Positions 1 through 15,753 of a stretch of 64,000 bases of DNA are shown piece after piece (positions within the stretch are counted from its first letter, which is position 1; every line of letters begins with the position of its first letter). Below the pieces are notes generated by a model. That model saw only the letters and a list, made by a program, of their open reading frames with translations. It did no database searches and had not been told where the DNA came from. A program made the position numbers and the translations under genes. The stretch comes from Spiribacter sp. 1M189 (GTDB taxonomy: Bacteria; Pseudomonadota; Gammaproteobacteria; Nitrococcales; Nitrococcaceae): the NCBI RefSeq assembly GCF_040838345.1, contig NZ_JBAKFF010000001.1:1426001-1490000 (forward strand). Direction: 5' to 3'.

Positions 1-1
1 C

Positions 2-178
2 TCGGTCTCAGCGCTGGTCACGGCACTTCGGGCGTCACCGCGGTTTCCGGACCTGCGATTCGAGCGCCTCGGCACCCGCGCTGCGCAGGGCGGGCACGGC
101 GACCGTTTCCGCATCGTCGTTCGCAATGCGGTTGAGCGAACCGCGGAGGAACGCCGCGCACAGGGGGCGATGCAGTGA
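2..178 (+). CDS. pilN: PilN-like type IV pilus assembly protein, C-terminal fragment (partial, 5' end outside window)
   Basis: An open frame enters from the left edge and stops at the TGA at 176-178. It encodes about 58 residues ending FRIVVRNAVERTAEERRAQGAMQ. The next gene starts with a GTG at 175-177 that overlaps this stop (GTGA), so the two are translationally coupled. The assignment to PilN rests mainly on position: pilM-pilN-pilO-pilP-pilQ is the conserved order and pilO follows. PilN is a bitopic inner-membrane protein that pairs with PilO and binds PilM in the cytoplasm. Only the extreme C-terminus is visible, so the sequence alone would not identify the family. Confidence 0.6.
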   Translation, partial: SVSALVTALRASPRFPDLRFERLGTRAAQGGHGDRFRIVVRNAVERTAEERRAQGAMQ

Positions 179-1071
179 ACGGTGGGGCATGGCGAGGTAT
201 CACCCTCATGCTGCTGGTGGGCCTGATCGCCGGATGGTTCGCGATCCTTCAACCCGCAATGAGCGAACGACAGGGGGCAGAGAATGAGGCGGAACGGCTT
301 GCATCCCGCCTCGCGGCCCATCGCGCCGCGGCGGCGCGACACGATGAATGGCGTGATCAGGTAGAGCGTCTCAACCGGCAAATCCATGCGCACCCGATGC
401 GACTGCCCCCTGAAGCCGATCTCTCCGGGCTGCTGGACCATATTGCCGGCGTTGCCACGGCCAGCGGCACGCGACTGATCGGCGTGGAGCCGGCGAGCCC
501 GATCACCACAGCGGATTATCGGCAGCGCACGCTGACGGTGCGCCTCGAAGGGGACTGGAACGGGCTGGTCAGCTTGCTGACAAGGCTTGGCCATGAGACT
601 CGGGCCGTTACGATGAACCGCTTGACCCTGGCGCGCCAAAACTCCGACGCCGAGGGTCTGCCACTGACACTCACGTTGACCATCACCGGTTACTGGCAGA
701 CCGGTGACGCCGACTCCCCGGCGACCGGAACCCATCCGATGGGCTGGGTGGCATCCGATCCAGTCACCGCCAACGATCAGCTCGCGGCCCTCGACCGCAA
801 TCCGTTCCGATCCGGAGCCGTCACGCCGGGCAGCGCGGCTTACGGATTGAGCTACCTCGGCCGAATCGAGGTCGGCGACCGGGTCTGGGCGCTGCTCCGC
901 GACGCCGACGGCACCATCCACTCCCGTCTGACCGGCGCCATCCTCCCTGGCGGCGGAAGGCTCGAGCGGGTGACGCCGGCCGCCATCATCGTGCACCACC
1001 CCAGCGGCGATGAAGACCAGGGCAAGTCGGTCGTCCGGCAGCGGATTGCACTCGATAACTCAGGAGGATGA
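175..1071 (+). CDS. Fused PilO-PilP type IV pilus alignment subcomplex protein
   Basis: This 298-residue protein seems to combine two normally separate pilus proteins. Residues about 8-28 form one membrane segment (LMLLVGLIAGWFAILQP), followed by a coiled-coil-prone stretch to about residue 75 and a ferredoxin-like periplasmic region to about 190, as in PilO. From about residue 200 a linker leads to a DRNPF motif and a beta-rich domain with YLGRIEVGDRVWALLRD and IHSRLTGAILPGGG, which resembles the PilP domain that contacts the secretin PilQ. Normal PilP is a separate lipoprotein, and no separate pilP lies before pilQ. The GTG start overlaps the pilN stop, and the pilQ start overlaps this stop. 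The protein is expected to span the periplasm and link PilN to PilQ. A sequencing error joining two genes is possible but would need an exact in-frame fusion without a lipobox. Confidence 0.75.
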   Translation: MNGGAWRGITLMLLVGLIAGWFAILQPAMSERQGAENEAERLASRLAAHRAAAARHDEWRDQVERLNRQIHAHPMRLPPEADLSGLLDHIAGVATASGTRLIGVEPASPITTADYRQRTLTVRLEGDWNGLVSLLTRLGHETRAVTMNRLTLARQNSDAEGLPLTLTLTITGYWQTGDADSPATGTHPMGWVASDPVTANDQLAALDRNPFRSGAVTPGSAAYGLSYLGRIEVGDRVWALLRDADGTIHSRLTGAILPGGGRLERVTPAAIIVHHPSGDEDQGKSVVRQRIALDNSGG

Positions 1072-2228
1072 TCATGCCGGCGGTCACCAACCGGTTGCGC
1101 CACCGCATCGCTGCCCTGATTCTGATGCTGGGCGCCATGGCAGCCCACGCGGCAGCGGATCCGCCGGCACCCGTGCGTCTGGATATCCGCGACATGACGC
1201 TGCCCGAGGTCATGAACCAGGTCCGGGCCGTGACCGGAGAAAACCCTTCCGTCCTGCAGAACGACGGCCAGTCGGACCGGCCACTTCCGGCCGACACCGA
1301 TGAGCCCGGCTTGCTGCCCACGGTCTTCCTGCCGGTGAAATACGCCACGGCAGCGGACCTGGCCGACCTGATCCAGGCGCCCCGGGTCCGCGTGGACAGT
1401 CGTACCAATACACTGATCGTGGGCGGCACCCAAAGCGATCTGGAACGCGCCCGCGCGCTGGTGGAGCGGCTGGATGTGCCGGTACGCCAGGTGCTGATCG
1501 AGGCTCGACTCGTCATTGCCAGCGAGGACTTCAGCGATGAGATCGGTGTTCAATTCCGTGCCTCACGGCGCAATCAGGCCGGTGACAGTGTGATCATCAG
1601 CGGCGGCACCCTCGACGAGGAAGGCCTGATGGTCGATCTGCCGGTGGGCAACGCGGCGGGCTCGGCGGGCCTCGCCATCGGCAAGGTCGGCAGCTATCTG
1701 CTGCAGCTAGAACTCTCGGCCATGGAGAGTGAGAACCGCGGCGAGATCATCTCCAGCCCGCGGGTCGTCACCGCCAGCAACCAGCAGGCCGAAATCAAGC
1801 AGGGTGTGCAGATTCCTTTCGAGCAGGCGACCTCCAGTGGCGCCACCAGCATCGCCTTTCGCGATGCGGTGCTTGGCCTGACGGTCACGCCGCAGATCAC
1901 GCCGGATGACCAGATTCAACTCGCTCTGGCGGTCAATCAGGACAGCCGCGGCGAGGAAACGCCTGAGGGCCCCGCCATCAACACTCAGTCCGTGCGCACT
2001 CATGTTCTGGTCGCCGACGGCGAGACCGTTGTGCTGGGCGGGGTCTTCGAGCAGACCCGACGCAATGGCGTGCGTCGGGTTCCCTTGCTCTCCGATCTGC
2101 CGGTGGTGGGCGGGCTTTTCGAGCGCCGCATGCGGGTCGATGACCGCAGCGAGTTGCTGATCTTCGTCACACCCCGCATTCTCGAGGCCCCGACGGCAAT
2201 AACAAACACGGTAGAATCCGGCGGATGA
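1068..2228 (+). CDS. pilQ: PilQ type IV pilus outer-membrane secretin, short form
   Basis: The C-terminal two thirds is a clear secretin domain, with VLIEARLVIASEDFSDEIG, ISSPRVVTASNQQAEIKQG, VGGLFERRMR and ELLIFVTPRIL. It forms the outer-membrane pore through which pili pass. Residues 1-31 look like a signal peptide ending AHA. Between them lie a degenerate N0-like stretch (LDIRDMTLPEVMNQVRAVTG) and one N1/KH-like domain (VKYATAADLADLI to about residue 140). At 386 residues it is far shorter than typical PilQ (about 650-750). It lacks the peptidoglycan-binding AMIN domains. The ATG at 1068 overlaps the upstream stop by 4 nt; an internal ATG at 1074 is also possible. The stop overlaps the aroK start. 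Confidence 0.88.
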   Translation: MIMPAVTNRLRHRIAALILMLGAMAAHAAADPPAPVRLDIRDMTLPEVMNQVRAVTGENPSVLQNDGQSDRPLPADTDEPGLLPTVFLPVKYATAADLADLIQAPRVRVDSRTNTLIVGGTQSDLERARALVERLDVPVRQVLIEARLVIASEDFSDEIGVQFRASRRNQAGDSVIISGGTLDEEGLMVDLPVGNAAGSAGLAIGKVGSYLLQLELSAMESENRGEIISSPRVVTASNQQAEIKQGVQIPFEQATSSGATSIAFRDAVLGLTVTPQITPDDQIQLALAVNQDSRGEETPEGPAINTQSVRTHVLVADGETVVLGGVFEQTRRNGVRRVPLLSDLPVVGGLFERRMRVDDRSELLIFVTPRILEAPTAITNTVESGG

Positions 2229-2752
2229 CAACCATTGACCGCGTCTTTCTCATCGGTCCGATGGGGGCCGGCAAGAGCACCATCGGCCGACGCCTTGCCG
2301 AGCGGCTTGGCCTTGCCTTCGTCGACCTCGACACCGCCATCGAGACCCGGACTGGCGTCGACATTCCGCGGATCTTCGACATCGAGGGAGAAGCCGGTTT
2401 CCGCCGCCGGGAGGCGGAGCTGCTGGATGAACTCACCCTACGCCATGACCTCGTCCTGGCCACCGGAGGCGGTGCCGTGCTCGACGAAGCGAATCGTCAG
2501 CACCTGGGACAGCGCGGACTGGTCGTCTACCTGCGTGCCGACGTCGCAACCCAGCTGGCCCGCACCCGAAACAGCCAGCGGCCACTCCTGCAGGGCGAGG
2601 ACCCGGAAGGCCGACTACGATCCATTCTCGAGACCCGGGCCCCGATCTACGAATCCCTTGCCGATATCGCCATCGATACGGAAGATGGCATGCCCGATCG
2701 CATTGCAGAGCGCGTGGCGCACCAAATTCTCAATCCGGGGGTCATCCCATGA
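2225..2752 (+). CDS. aroK: Shikimate kinase
   Basis: It phosphorylates shikimate to shikimate-3-phosphate using ATP, in the cytoplasmic route to chorismate and aromatic amino acids. The 175-residue length is normal. The Walker A motif GPMGAGKST lies at residues 11-19. The shikimate-binding part includes DLDTAIE, FRRREAELL and the GGGAV loop, and the lid arginine is in RPLLQGEDPEGRLRSIL. The start ATG overlaps the pilQ stop as ATGA, and the stop overlaps aroB in the same way. The pilQ-aroK-aroB order is widely conserved in gammaproteobacteria, so expression is probably tied to the pilus operon. Confidence 0.97.
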   Translation: MTTIDRVFLIGPMGAGKSTIGRRLAERLGLAFVDLDTAIETRTGVDIPRIFDIEGEAGFRRREAELLDELTLRHDLVLATGGGAVLDEANRQHLGQRGLVVYLRADVATQLARTRNSQRPLLQGEDPEGRLRSILETRAPIYESLADIAIDTEDGMPDRIAERVAHQILNPGVIP

Positions 2753-3843
2753 AACATGATCGGCGTCTGGTCGAGGTGGCCCTCGGCAATCGCAGCTACC
2801 CCATCCATATCGGCCGAGGGCTGCTGCAGGATGCCGCGCTGATACGCGAGAGCGTACCGGCCCGGCAGGTCATGATCATCAGCAACGAAACCGTCGCCCC
2901 CCTCTACCTCGCCGCCCTCAAGACGGCGCTGGGAGAGCGCCGCATCACGGCCGTGTCGCTGCCGGATGGCGAGCAGGAAAAATGCCTGGAATCGATGCTG
3001 CCGGTCTTCGACGAAATGCTGGTCAATGGCTTCGGCCGTGACTGTCAGGTGGTCGCCCTGGGTGGTGGCGTGATCGGGGATCTGGCCGGCTTCGTGGCGG
3101 CCACCTACCAGCGCGGTGTGAATTTCGTGCAGATTCCCACCACGCTGCTGGCGATGGTCGACTCGTCGGTGGGCGGCAAGACCGGCGTCAACCATCCGCG
3201 GGGCAAGAACATGATCGGCGCGTTCCATCAACCCCGGGCGGTCATCGCCGATCTTGAGGTACTCGGGACACTACCGGACCGCGAGCTGCGTGCAGGCATG
3301 GCGGAAGTCGTCAAATATGCCCTGCTCGGTGACCGCGAATTCCTCGACTGGCTGGACGGGCATGTCGATGCGGCCCTGGCCCGTGAACCGGACGCCCTCG
3401 CCTTCATCGTCGAGCGCTGCTGCCGGAACAAGGCGGCCATCGTCGCCGCGGACGAGCGCGAGGCGGGTCAGCGCGCCCTGCTCAACCTCGGTCATACCTT
3501 CGGCCATGCCATCGAGGCCGCCCGGGGCTATGGCGACTGGCTCCATGGCGAAGCCATTGCCGCCGGCATGTGCATGGCCGCTTGCCTGTCGGCCCGCCAG
3601 GGCTGGATCAGTCGGGAAGAGCGGGACCGGGCCGTGGATCTGATCGGCCGGGTCGGCCTGCCGACCTCTCCTCCAACCGACCTGGGCGCGGAGCGCTTCC
3701 GTGAGTTCATGGCGCGGGACAAGAAAAACCGGGATGGCGAACTGCGACTGGTGCTCCTGCGCGGGTTGGGTGATGCCGTGGTGACAGCGGACTATGACGA
3801 GGCCGCATTGACCGCAACATTGGAGGGCGAGGCGGATGACTGA
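2749..3843 (+). CDS. aroB: 3-dehydroquinate synthase
   Basis: It converts 3-deoxy-D-arabino-heptulosonate 7-phosphate to 3-dehydroquinate, the second shikimate-pathway step, with NAD+ and a divalent metal. The protein is 364 residues, normal for the family. It shows the NAD-binding GGGVIGDLAGFVAATYQRG region near residue 105, the PTTLLAMVDSSVGGKTGVN motif, and metal ligands in LNLGHTFGHAIE and LHGEAIAAGM. The start overlaps the aroK stop by 4 nt, and the stop lies 8 nt inside the next gene, so the three genes are coupled. Confidence 0.97.
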   Translation: MKHDRRLVEVALGNRSYPIHIGRGLLQDAALIRESVPARQVMIISNETVAPLYLAALKTALGERRITAVSLPDGEQEKCLESMLPVFDEMLVNGFGRDCQVVALGGGVIGDLAGFVAATYQRGVNFVQIPTTLLAMVDSSVGGKTGVNHPRGKNMIGAFHQPRAVIADLEVLGTLPDRELRAGMAEVVKYALLGDREFLDWLDGHVDAALAREPDALAFIVERCCRNKAAIVAADEREAGQRALLNLGHTFGHAIEAARGYGDWLHGEAIAAGMCMAACLSARQGWISREERDRAVDLIGRVGLPTSPPTDLGAERFREFMARDKKNRDGELRLVLLRGLGDAVVTADYDEAALTATLEGEADD

Positions 3844-5008
3844 GGTTCCGGTCGATCCGCCGGGCCTGGCGCACTATGCCTCTCGACCCTCGGCCAGTCG
3901 CGGTCGACGGCACGCCGATGATCGGCCCGACCTGCGTAACGCCTTTCAGCGAGACCGCGACCGGATCATTCACAGTTCTGCGTTCCGGCGGCTCGAGTAC
4001 AAGACGCAGGTGTTCGTCAATCACGAAGGCGATCTGTTCCGCACCCGCCTGACCCATAGCCTCGAGGTGGCTCAGATCGCCCGCACCATCGCCCGTGCGC
4101 TGGGCCTCAACGAGGATCTCACCGAAGCGATCGCCCTCGCCCACGACCTAGGCCATACCCCTTTCGGCCATGCGGGCCAGGAGGCCCTGAACACCTGCAT
4201 GTCCGAATATGGCGGCTTCGAGCACAATCTGCAGTCGCTGCGCGTCGTCGACGTGCTCGAGGGCCGTTACCCGGACTTCGATGGACTCAATCTCACCTTC
4301 GAGACGCGCGAAGGGCTGGTCAAGCGCTGCCCGCTGGAGCAGGCGGAACGCCTGGGTGAGATCGGAAAACGTTTTCTCGAAGGGACCCAGCCCTCGCTGG
4401 AGGCCCAGCTCACGAATATCGCCGATGAAATCGCCTACAACAGCCACGACGTCGACGATGGGCTGCGGGCCGGCCTCCTTGAGCTCAATGCCTTGCGCGA
4501 GGTCCAGTGGATCGACTGGCTGTACACCGATATCCAGGCCAAGCACCCGGGGCTGAGTGGACGACGGCTCGTCTACCGTATCGTCCGCGAGCTGATCGCC
4601 GGTCAGGTCAATGATCTGCTGGCAGTGAGCCGCGACCGGATCGGCGATGCCGATCCGGACGGGCCCGAGGCGGTGCGGACCCTTGAGCGTCCACTCATCG
4701 CATTCAGCCCGCAGATGCAGCAGCGCCATCGGGATCTCAAGGGTTATCTGCTCGAGCACCTCTACCGTCACTATCGCGTACACCGCATGACCACGAAGGC
4801 CGCCCACGTGATCGAGTCGCTCTTCGAGATCTTCATGGGCGATGTCCGGCTACTGCCGCCGCAGTTCCGTCAGGCCGCGGAAGAGCGGGCCCGGCGGGAT
4901 GGTGAGCGTGGCCGGGCGCGGGCCGTGGCCGACTACATCGCCGGCATGACCGATCGTTTCGCCATCGACGAACATGAACGCCTGACGACACCGAAAAGGC
5001 TCACCTGA
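3836..5008 (+). CDS. dgt: dGTPase-like HD-domain deoxynucleoside triphosphate triphosphohydrolase
   Basis: This 390-residue protein belongs to the dGTPase-like HD family, which splits dNTPs into deoxynucleoside and tripolyphosphate. Its N-terminal half has the typical FQRDRDRIIHSSAFRRLEYKTQVF block. Metal-binding HD motifs follow in TRLTHSLEVAQIARTIARA and AIALAHDLGHTPFGHAGQEAL (about residues 70-120), with a later DEIAYNSHDVDDGL motif. The true substrate cannot be read from sequence. It overlaps aroB by 8 nt. In Pseudomonas a SPOR/DamX-type gene lies between aroB and gltB, so this gene occupies that slot here. Confidence 0.9.
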   Translation: MTEVPVDPPGLAHYASRPSASRGRRHADDRPDLRNAFQRDRDRIIHSSAFRRLEYKTQVFVNHEGDLFRTRLTHSLEVAQIARTIARALGLNEDLTEAIALAHDLGHTPFGHAGQEALNTCMSEYGGFEHNLQSLRVVDVLEGRYPDFDGLNLTFETREGLVKRCPLEQAERLGEIGKRFLEGTQPSLEAQLTNIADEIAYNSHDVDDGLRAGLLELNALREVQWIDWLYTDIQAKHPGLSGRRLVYRIVRELIAGQVNDLLAVSRDRIGDADPDGPEAVRTLERPLIAFSPQMQQRHRDLKGYLLEHLYRHYRVHRMTTKAAHVIESLFEIFMGDVRLLPPQFRQAAEERARRDGERGRARAVADYIAGMTDRFAIDEHERLTTPKRLT

Positions 5009-5010
5009 AG

Positions 5011-5039
5011 TTGCCGGAAAAAGGCCTGCGCGCTATATT
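5011..5039 (+). promoter_or_regulatory. Sigma-70-type promoter for gltBD
   Basis: TTGCCG at 5011-5016 and TATATT at 5034-5039 are separated by exactly 17 bp, in the 181-bp gap between dgt and gltB. The predicted start near 5046 gives a leader of about 140 nt, longer than elsewhere in the window. No convincing terminator was seen after dgt. Confidence 0.55.
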
Positions 5040-5189
5040 GTCAGCCCATTTGCCCAGTGAAACGGGAGCGGACAGAGGCCAGACGGTCCGGCCCCGGGAT
5101 CCCCGCAGCACCGAGGAGAGCACGCCGCCCGCAAGGTGGCGAGCACTCGGCGCGGCCCGCTCCCCGCAAACAATGGAGAGGCAGTTCGC

Positions 5190-11067
<5,878 letters not shown>

Positions 11068-11079
11068 GACCGACGCCGG

Positions 11080-12144
11080 ATGAGCGAACTGCAGAACGAC
11101 CGATTCCTTCGCGCGTTGGCCCGCGAGCCGGTGGACCGCACGCCAGTCTGGATCATGCGCCAGGCGGGACGCTATCTGCCCGAGTACCGGGAAATCCGGG
11201 CTCAGGCCGGCAGCTTCATGAACCTGTGCCAGAACCCGGCGCTCGCCTGCGAGGTCACCCTGCAGCCACTCCGGCGTTTCGAACTGGATGCGGCCATCCT
11301 CTTCTCCGACATCCTGACCGTACCCGACGCCATGGGCCTCGGGCTCTACTTCGAGCCGGGTGAAGGGCCGCGTTTCGAGACCACCATCCGTGATGCGGCG
11401 GCCGTGGATGCGCTTCCGGTGCCCGATGTGGACAGCGAGCTTCGCTACGTCACCGATGCGGTCAGCCTGATCCGCCGCGAACTCAACGGACGGGTGCCGC
11501 TGATCGGCTTCTCGGGTAGCCCCTGGACGCTGGCCACCTACATGGTGGAGGGCGGCAGCAGCAAGGACTTCCGGCATATCAAGGCCCTCGCCTATGACCA
11601 GCCGGCGGTGCTGGAGCGCCTGCTGGGTAAAATTGCCGCTGCGGTGACCGCCTATCTCAACGCCCAGGTCGAAGCCGGAGCGCAGGCACTGATGATTTTT
11701 GACACCTGGGGCGGCGCGCTGGCCCACGATGCCTATCCGCGTTTTTCCCTGGCGTTCGCGCAGCAGATCACCGACGGGCTGATCCGGGAGCGCGACGGAC
11801 GCCGGATCCCGGTCATTTTCTTCACCAAGGGCGGTGGGATCTGGCTCGAGCGCATCGCCGAATGCGGCGCCGATGCCCTTGGCGTGGACTGGACCCTGTC
11901 AATGACTGAAGCCCGCCGGCGGGTGGGTGATCGGGTCGCTCTGCAGGGCAATCTCGACCCCAGTATCCTTTATGCGGGTCCCGAGGTGATCGAGCGCGAG
12001 GTTGGCCGGGTACTAGCGGAATACGGCCATGGCAGCGGTCACGTCTTCAACCTCGGCCATGGCGTCCATCCGCAGATCCCGCCGGATCATGTCGCCGCCA
12101 TGGTCGAAGCCGTCAAGAACCTGAGCCCAGCCTGGCATGGGTAG
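11080..12144 (+). CDS. hemE: Uroporphyrinogen decarboxylase
   Basis: It decarboxylates the four acetate side chains of uroporphyrinogen III to give coproporphyrinogen III in haem synthesis. The 354-residue protein has the hallmark [16 protein letters not shown] near residue 25, [27 protein letters not shown], and a C-terminal [15 protein letters not shown]. gltBD-hemE is a conserved order in Pseudomonas-like genomes. The following NUDIX gene starts 8 nt before this stop, which implies translational coupling. Confidence 0.97.
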   Translation: MSELQNDRFLRALAREPVDRTPVWIMRQAGRYLPEYREIRAQAGSFMNLCQNPALACEVTLQPLRRFELDAAILFSDILTVPDAMGLGLYFEPGEGPRFETTIRDAAAVDALPVPDVDSELRYVTDAVSLIRRELNGRVPLIGFSGSPWTLATYMVEGGSSKDFRHIKALAYDQPAVLERLLGKIAAAVTAYLNAQVEAGAQALMIFDTWGGALAHDAYPRFSLAFAQQITDGLIRERDGRRIPVIFFTKGGGIWLERIAECGADALGVDWTLSMTEARRRVGDRVALQGNLDPSILYAGPEVIEREVGRVLAEYGHGSGHVFNLGHGVHPQIPPDHVAAMVEAVKNLSPAWHG

Positions 12145-12574
12145 GAAAAAGCCGCGCATCCTCTCCGCCGGTGTCGTCATCGTGCGCGCCGAGGGCGGGG
12201 AATGGCGGTTCCTGCTGCTGCGGGCCTATCAGTACTGGGATTTCCCGAAGGGCCGGACAGAAGACGGGGAAACCCCTCTGCAGGCGGCCCGTCGCGAGGT
12301 GACCGAAGAGACCGGCATTACCGATCTGCAGTTCAACTGGGGCGAGGACTACACCGAAACCGGGCCCTACGCCCGTGGCAAGGTCGCGCGGTATTACCTG
12401 GCGGAGACCACCACACGGGAGGTCATCCTTGGAATCGCGCCCGAGCTGGGCACCCCAGAGCATCACGAATGGCGATGGGTTGACCGTCGCACGGCCTATC
12501 GACTCACCGCGCCCCGCGTACGCCAGGTGCTCGACTGGGCCCTGGAGCGGCTCCCGCCGACCCCCGCCAACTGA
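12137..12574 (+). CDS. NUDIX hydrolase (diadenosine tetraphosphatase-like)
   Basis: This 145-residue protein carries a complete Nudix box, [23 protein letters not shown] (about residues 36-58), with the REVTEE metal-binding core. Nudix enzymes hydrolyse nucleoside diphosphates linked to another group. The small size, the [12 protein letters not shown] lead-in and the late EHHEWRWV segment suggest an Ap4A-type hydrolase, but the substrate is not certain. It overlaps the end of hemE by 8 nt. The N-terminus [17 protein letters not shown] is a standard first beta strand. Confidence 0.85.
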   Translation: MGRKKPRILSAGVVIVRAEGGEWRFLLLRAYQYWDFPKGRTEDGETPLQAARREVTEETGITDLQFNWGEDYTETGPYARGKVARYYLAETTTREVILGIAPELGTPEHHEWRWVDRRTAYRLTAPRVRQVLDWALERLPPTPAN

Positions 12575-13663
<1,089 letters not shown>

Positions 13664-13687
13664 GACCGTCCACATACGGAGGTGAAC

Positions 13688-14506
13688 ATGGATCTCTATG
13701 CCGTTTTCGGCCATCCCGTCGGGCACTCCCTCTCGCCTCGCATCCACCGGATGTTCGCCGAGGAGACCGCCCAACAGATTGAATACGAGCGCCGCGAACC
13801 GCCGCTGGACGGATTTGCCGACGCCCTGCAAAGCTTTCGTGAAGAGGGCGGCCACGGGGCCAACGTCACGGTACCGTTCAAGGAGGAAGCCTGGTCACTG
13901 GCCGATCAGCGCAGCGAGCGGGCCGAGCGGGCTGGCGCAGTCAACACGCTGGTCTGCGGCGAAATCCTCTACGGTGACAACACCGATGGCGAGGGGCTGA
14001 TCAACGACCTGCGTAACAACCTGGGCGTCGGGCTCGCCGGCAAACGCCTTCTCGTCGTCGGGGCGGGGGGCGCAGCGCGGGGTGTCCTCGGCCCGCTGCT
14101 TGCCGAGCAGCCGGCCAGCCTGGTGATTGCCAACCGGACTGCCGACCGGGCAAGGGTGCTGGCCAAGGCGTTCGATGACATCGGCAATATCGAGGGCTGC
14201 GGTCTGGATGCCCTCGAGGGCGAGCGCTTTGAGGTGGTGATCAATGCCACCTCCAGCGGGCTCGAGGGCGAAGTGCCCGACCTGCCCGAGAGCATCGTCA
14301 GCGACGGCGCCACGGCCTACGACATGCTCTACGGCGCCGAGCCGACACCGTTCCTGCGCTGGGCGGAGCGTCATGGTGCCTTTCGCGTCCGCGACGGCCT
14401 GGGCATGCTGGTGGAGCAGGCGGCCGGCGCATTCGAGCTCTGGCGCCGTATCAGGCCCAGCACGGAATCCGTGATCGAGACACTGCGCCACGACACCCGG
14501 CCCTGA
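13688..14506 (+). CDS. aroE: Shikimate dehydrogenase (NADP+)
   Basis: It reduces 3-dehydroshikimate to shikimate with NADPH. The ATG at 13688 is preferred to the GTG at 13682, which lies inside the GGAGGTG ribosome-binding site at 13678-13684; this gives 272 residues. Substrate-binding and catalytic motifs are visible: GHPVGHSLSPRIHRMF, NVTVPFKEEA with the catalytic lysine, and NTDGEG with the catalytic aspartate. The NADP fold begins LLVVGAGGAARGVL, followed by IANRTADRA with the phosphate-contacting arginine. It lies in a hemB-aroE-antiporter run with small gaps. Confidence 0.96.
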   Translation: MDLYAVFGHPVGHSLSPRIHRMFAEETAQQIEYERREPPLDGFADALQSFREEGGHGANVTVPFKEEAWSLADQRSERAERAGAVNTLVCGEILYGDNTDGEGLINDLRNNLGVGLAGKRLLVVGAGGAARGVLGPLLAEQPASLVIANRTADRARVLAKAFDDIGNIEGCGLDALEGERFEVVINATSSGLEGEVPDLPESIVSDGATAYDMLYGAEPTPFLRWAERHGAFRVRDGLGMLVEQAAGAFELWRRIRPSTESVIETLRHDTRP

Positions 14507-14511
14507 TCCCC

Positions 14512-15753
14512 ATGGCCTGGGAGGCCAACGCGACGCCGGATGCGCTATTGGTGCTCCTGGTGGGTGGCGCCACCCTGCTCGCGGTCGTCCTCCGCCACCT
14601 CTGCGAGCGCATCAAGCTGCCGCCGCTAGTGGGCTATATCCTCATCGGTCTCGGCCTGCGTCTCACCGACGGCGTCCTGCCAATCCTCCAGCCGACCGTG
14701 CTGGCCGCCTTCGAACTACTGGCGGCACTCGGTCTGGTCGCCCTACTGTTCCGGGTCGGCCTCGGCAGTGATCCTTATCGACTGCTGGAAAAGCTGCCCG
14801 GCGCCAGCCTGATCTGGGCGGTGAGCGTGATGATCTCAGGTGTCGCCGGCTACACCGCCGCCCGCTGGGCCGGATTCGAGCCGATTCCGGCCTTGGTCGC
14901 GGGCGTCGCGCTGACGGCCACCAGCATCGGTGTTTCGCTACCACCCTGGCAGGCGGCTGGGGCCCTGCGTAGCGACCGGGGTTCGCTGGTGCTGGATGTC
15001 GCCGAACTGGATGACATTTCCGGCGTCGTGCTGATGGCGCTTCTCATCAGCCTTATCCCGACGCTGAGTGCGGGCGGTGCCATTGACTGGCCGGGCGTGG
15101 GCATGACCACCGTCAGCCTCCTGGCCAGCCTCGCCGCCTTCAGCGTCGCCTGCTGGCTTTTTGCGCACTGGCTTGAACCGCCGCTGGCACGCTTGCTTGC
15201 CACGCGCGAACGCTCGCCGGCGCGGATGCTCATTGTGGTGGCCATCGGCAGCCTGATCGCCGCCCTCGCCGGCATGCTCGGCTTCTCCCTCGCCGTGGGT
15301 GCCCTGTTTGCCGGATTGGTTTTCAGCAAGGCACCCCGCCGGGTTCGCCAGGATCGCGCCTATATCGTGCTCTACGACTTCCTGGCGCCGTTTTTCTTCA
15401 TTGGTATCGGCATCAAGCTCGAGCCGGCGGCGCTGGCGGGGGCGCTGGGCGCCGGCGGCATTCTGCTGATCGCCGCGGTGGCGGGCAAATTCATTGGAAC
15501 GGCCCTTCCGGCCTTATGGACGGCGCCCAAAGGCAGCGCCCTGGTCATTGGCATGAGCATGGTGCCGCGCGCGGAAATCGCCATGGTCATCGTCGACCAG
15601 GCCGGCCGTTATGGCGACGATGTCGTCCCACCAGCGCTCTACGGCGCGATGACCATGGTCACCCTGATCACCTGCGCGGTGACGCCCAGTATGGTCCAGC
15701 ACATGCTCGAGAACGGGGGTGCCGGACGGGGTCAGTCCCGATCCTCGCGGTGA
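14512..15753 (+). CDS. CPA2-family cation:proton antiporter, membrane domain only
   Basis: This 413-residue integral membrane protein has about 11-13 hydrophobic segments and the CPA2 (Kef/Na+-H+ exchanger) signature LPPLVGYILIGLGLRL near the N-terminus. It also has GVSLPPWQAAGALRS, LVLDVAELDDISGVVLMALL with the ion-site acidic residues, and a C-terminal GMSMVPRAEIAMVI. It exchanges Na+ or K+ for protons across the inner membrane. Unlike the gene at 52289 it has no RCK/TrkA-N regulatory domain. It begins 5 nt after aroE. Its last 22 nt overlap the convergent carbonic anhydrase gene. The ion specificity is unknown. Confidence 0.85.
   Translation: MAWEANATPDALLVLLVGGATLLAVVLRHLCERIKLPPLVGYILIGLGLRLTDGVLPILQPTVLAAFELLAALGLVALLFRVGLGSDPYRLLEKLPGASLIWAVSVMISGVAGYTAARWAGFEPIPALVAGVALTATSIGVSLPPWQAAGALRSDRGSLVLDVAELDDISGVVLMALLISLIPTLSAGGAIDWPGVGMTTVSLLASLAAFSVACWLFAHWLEPPLARLLATRERSPARMLIVVAIGSLIAALAGMLGFSLAVGALFAGLVFSKAPRRVRQDRAYIVLYDFLAPFFFIGIGIKLEPAALAGALGAGGILLIAAVAGKFIGTALPALWTAPKGSALVIGMSMVPRAEIAMVIVDQAGRYGDDVVPPALYGAMTMVTLITCAVTPSMVQHMLENGGAGRGQSRSSR

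Noticed and set aside
5040-5189. A riboswitch or leader peptide in the 140-nt gltB leader.
   Set aside because: No recognisable riboswitch fold, terminator or glutamine/glutamate-rich leader peptide is visible by eye.
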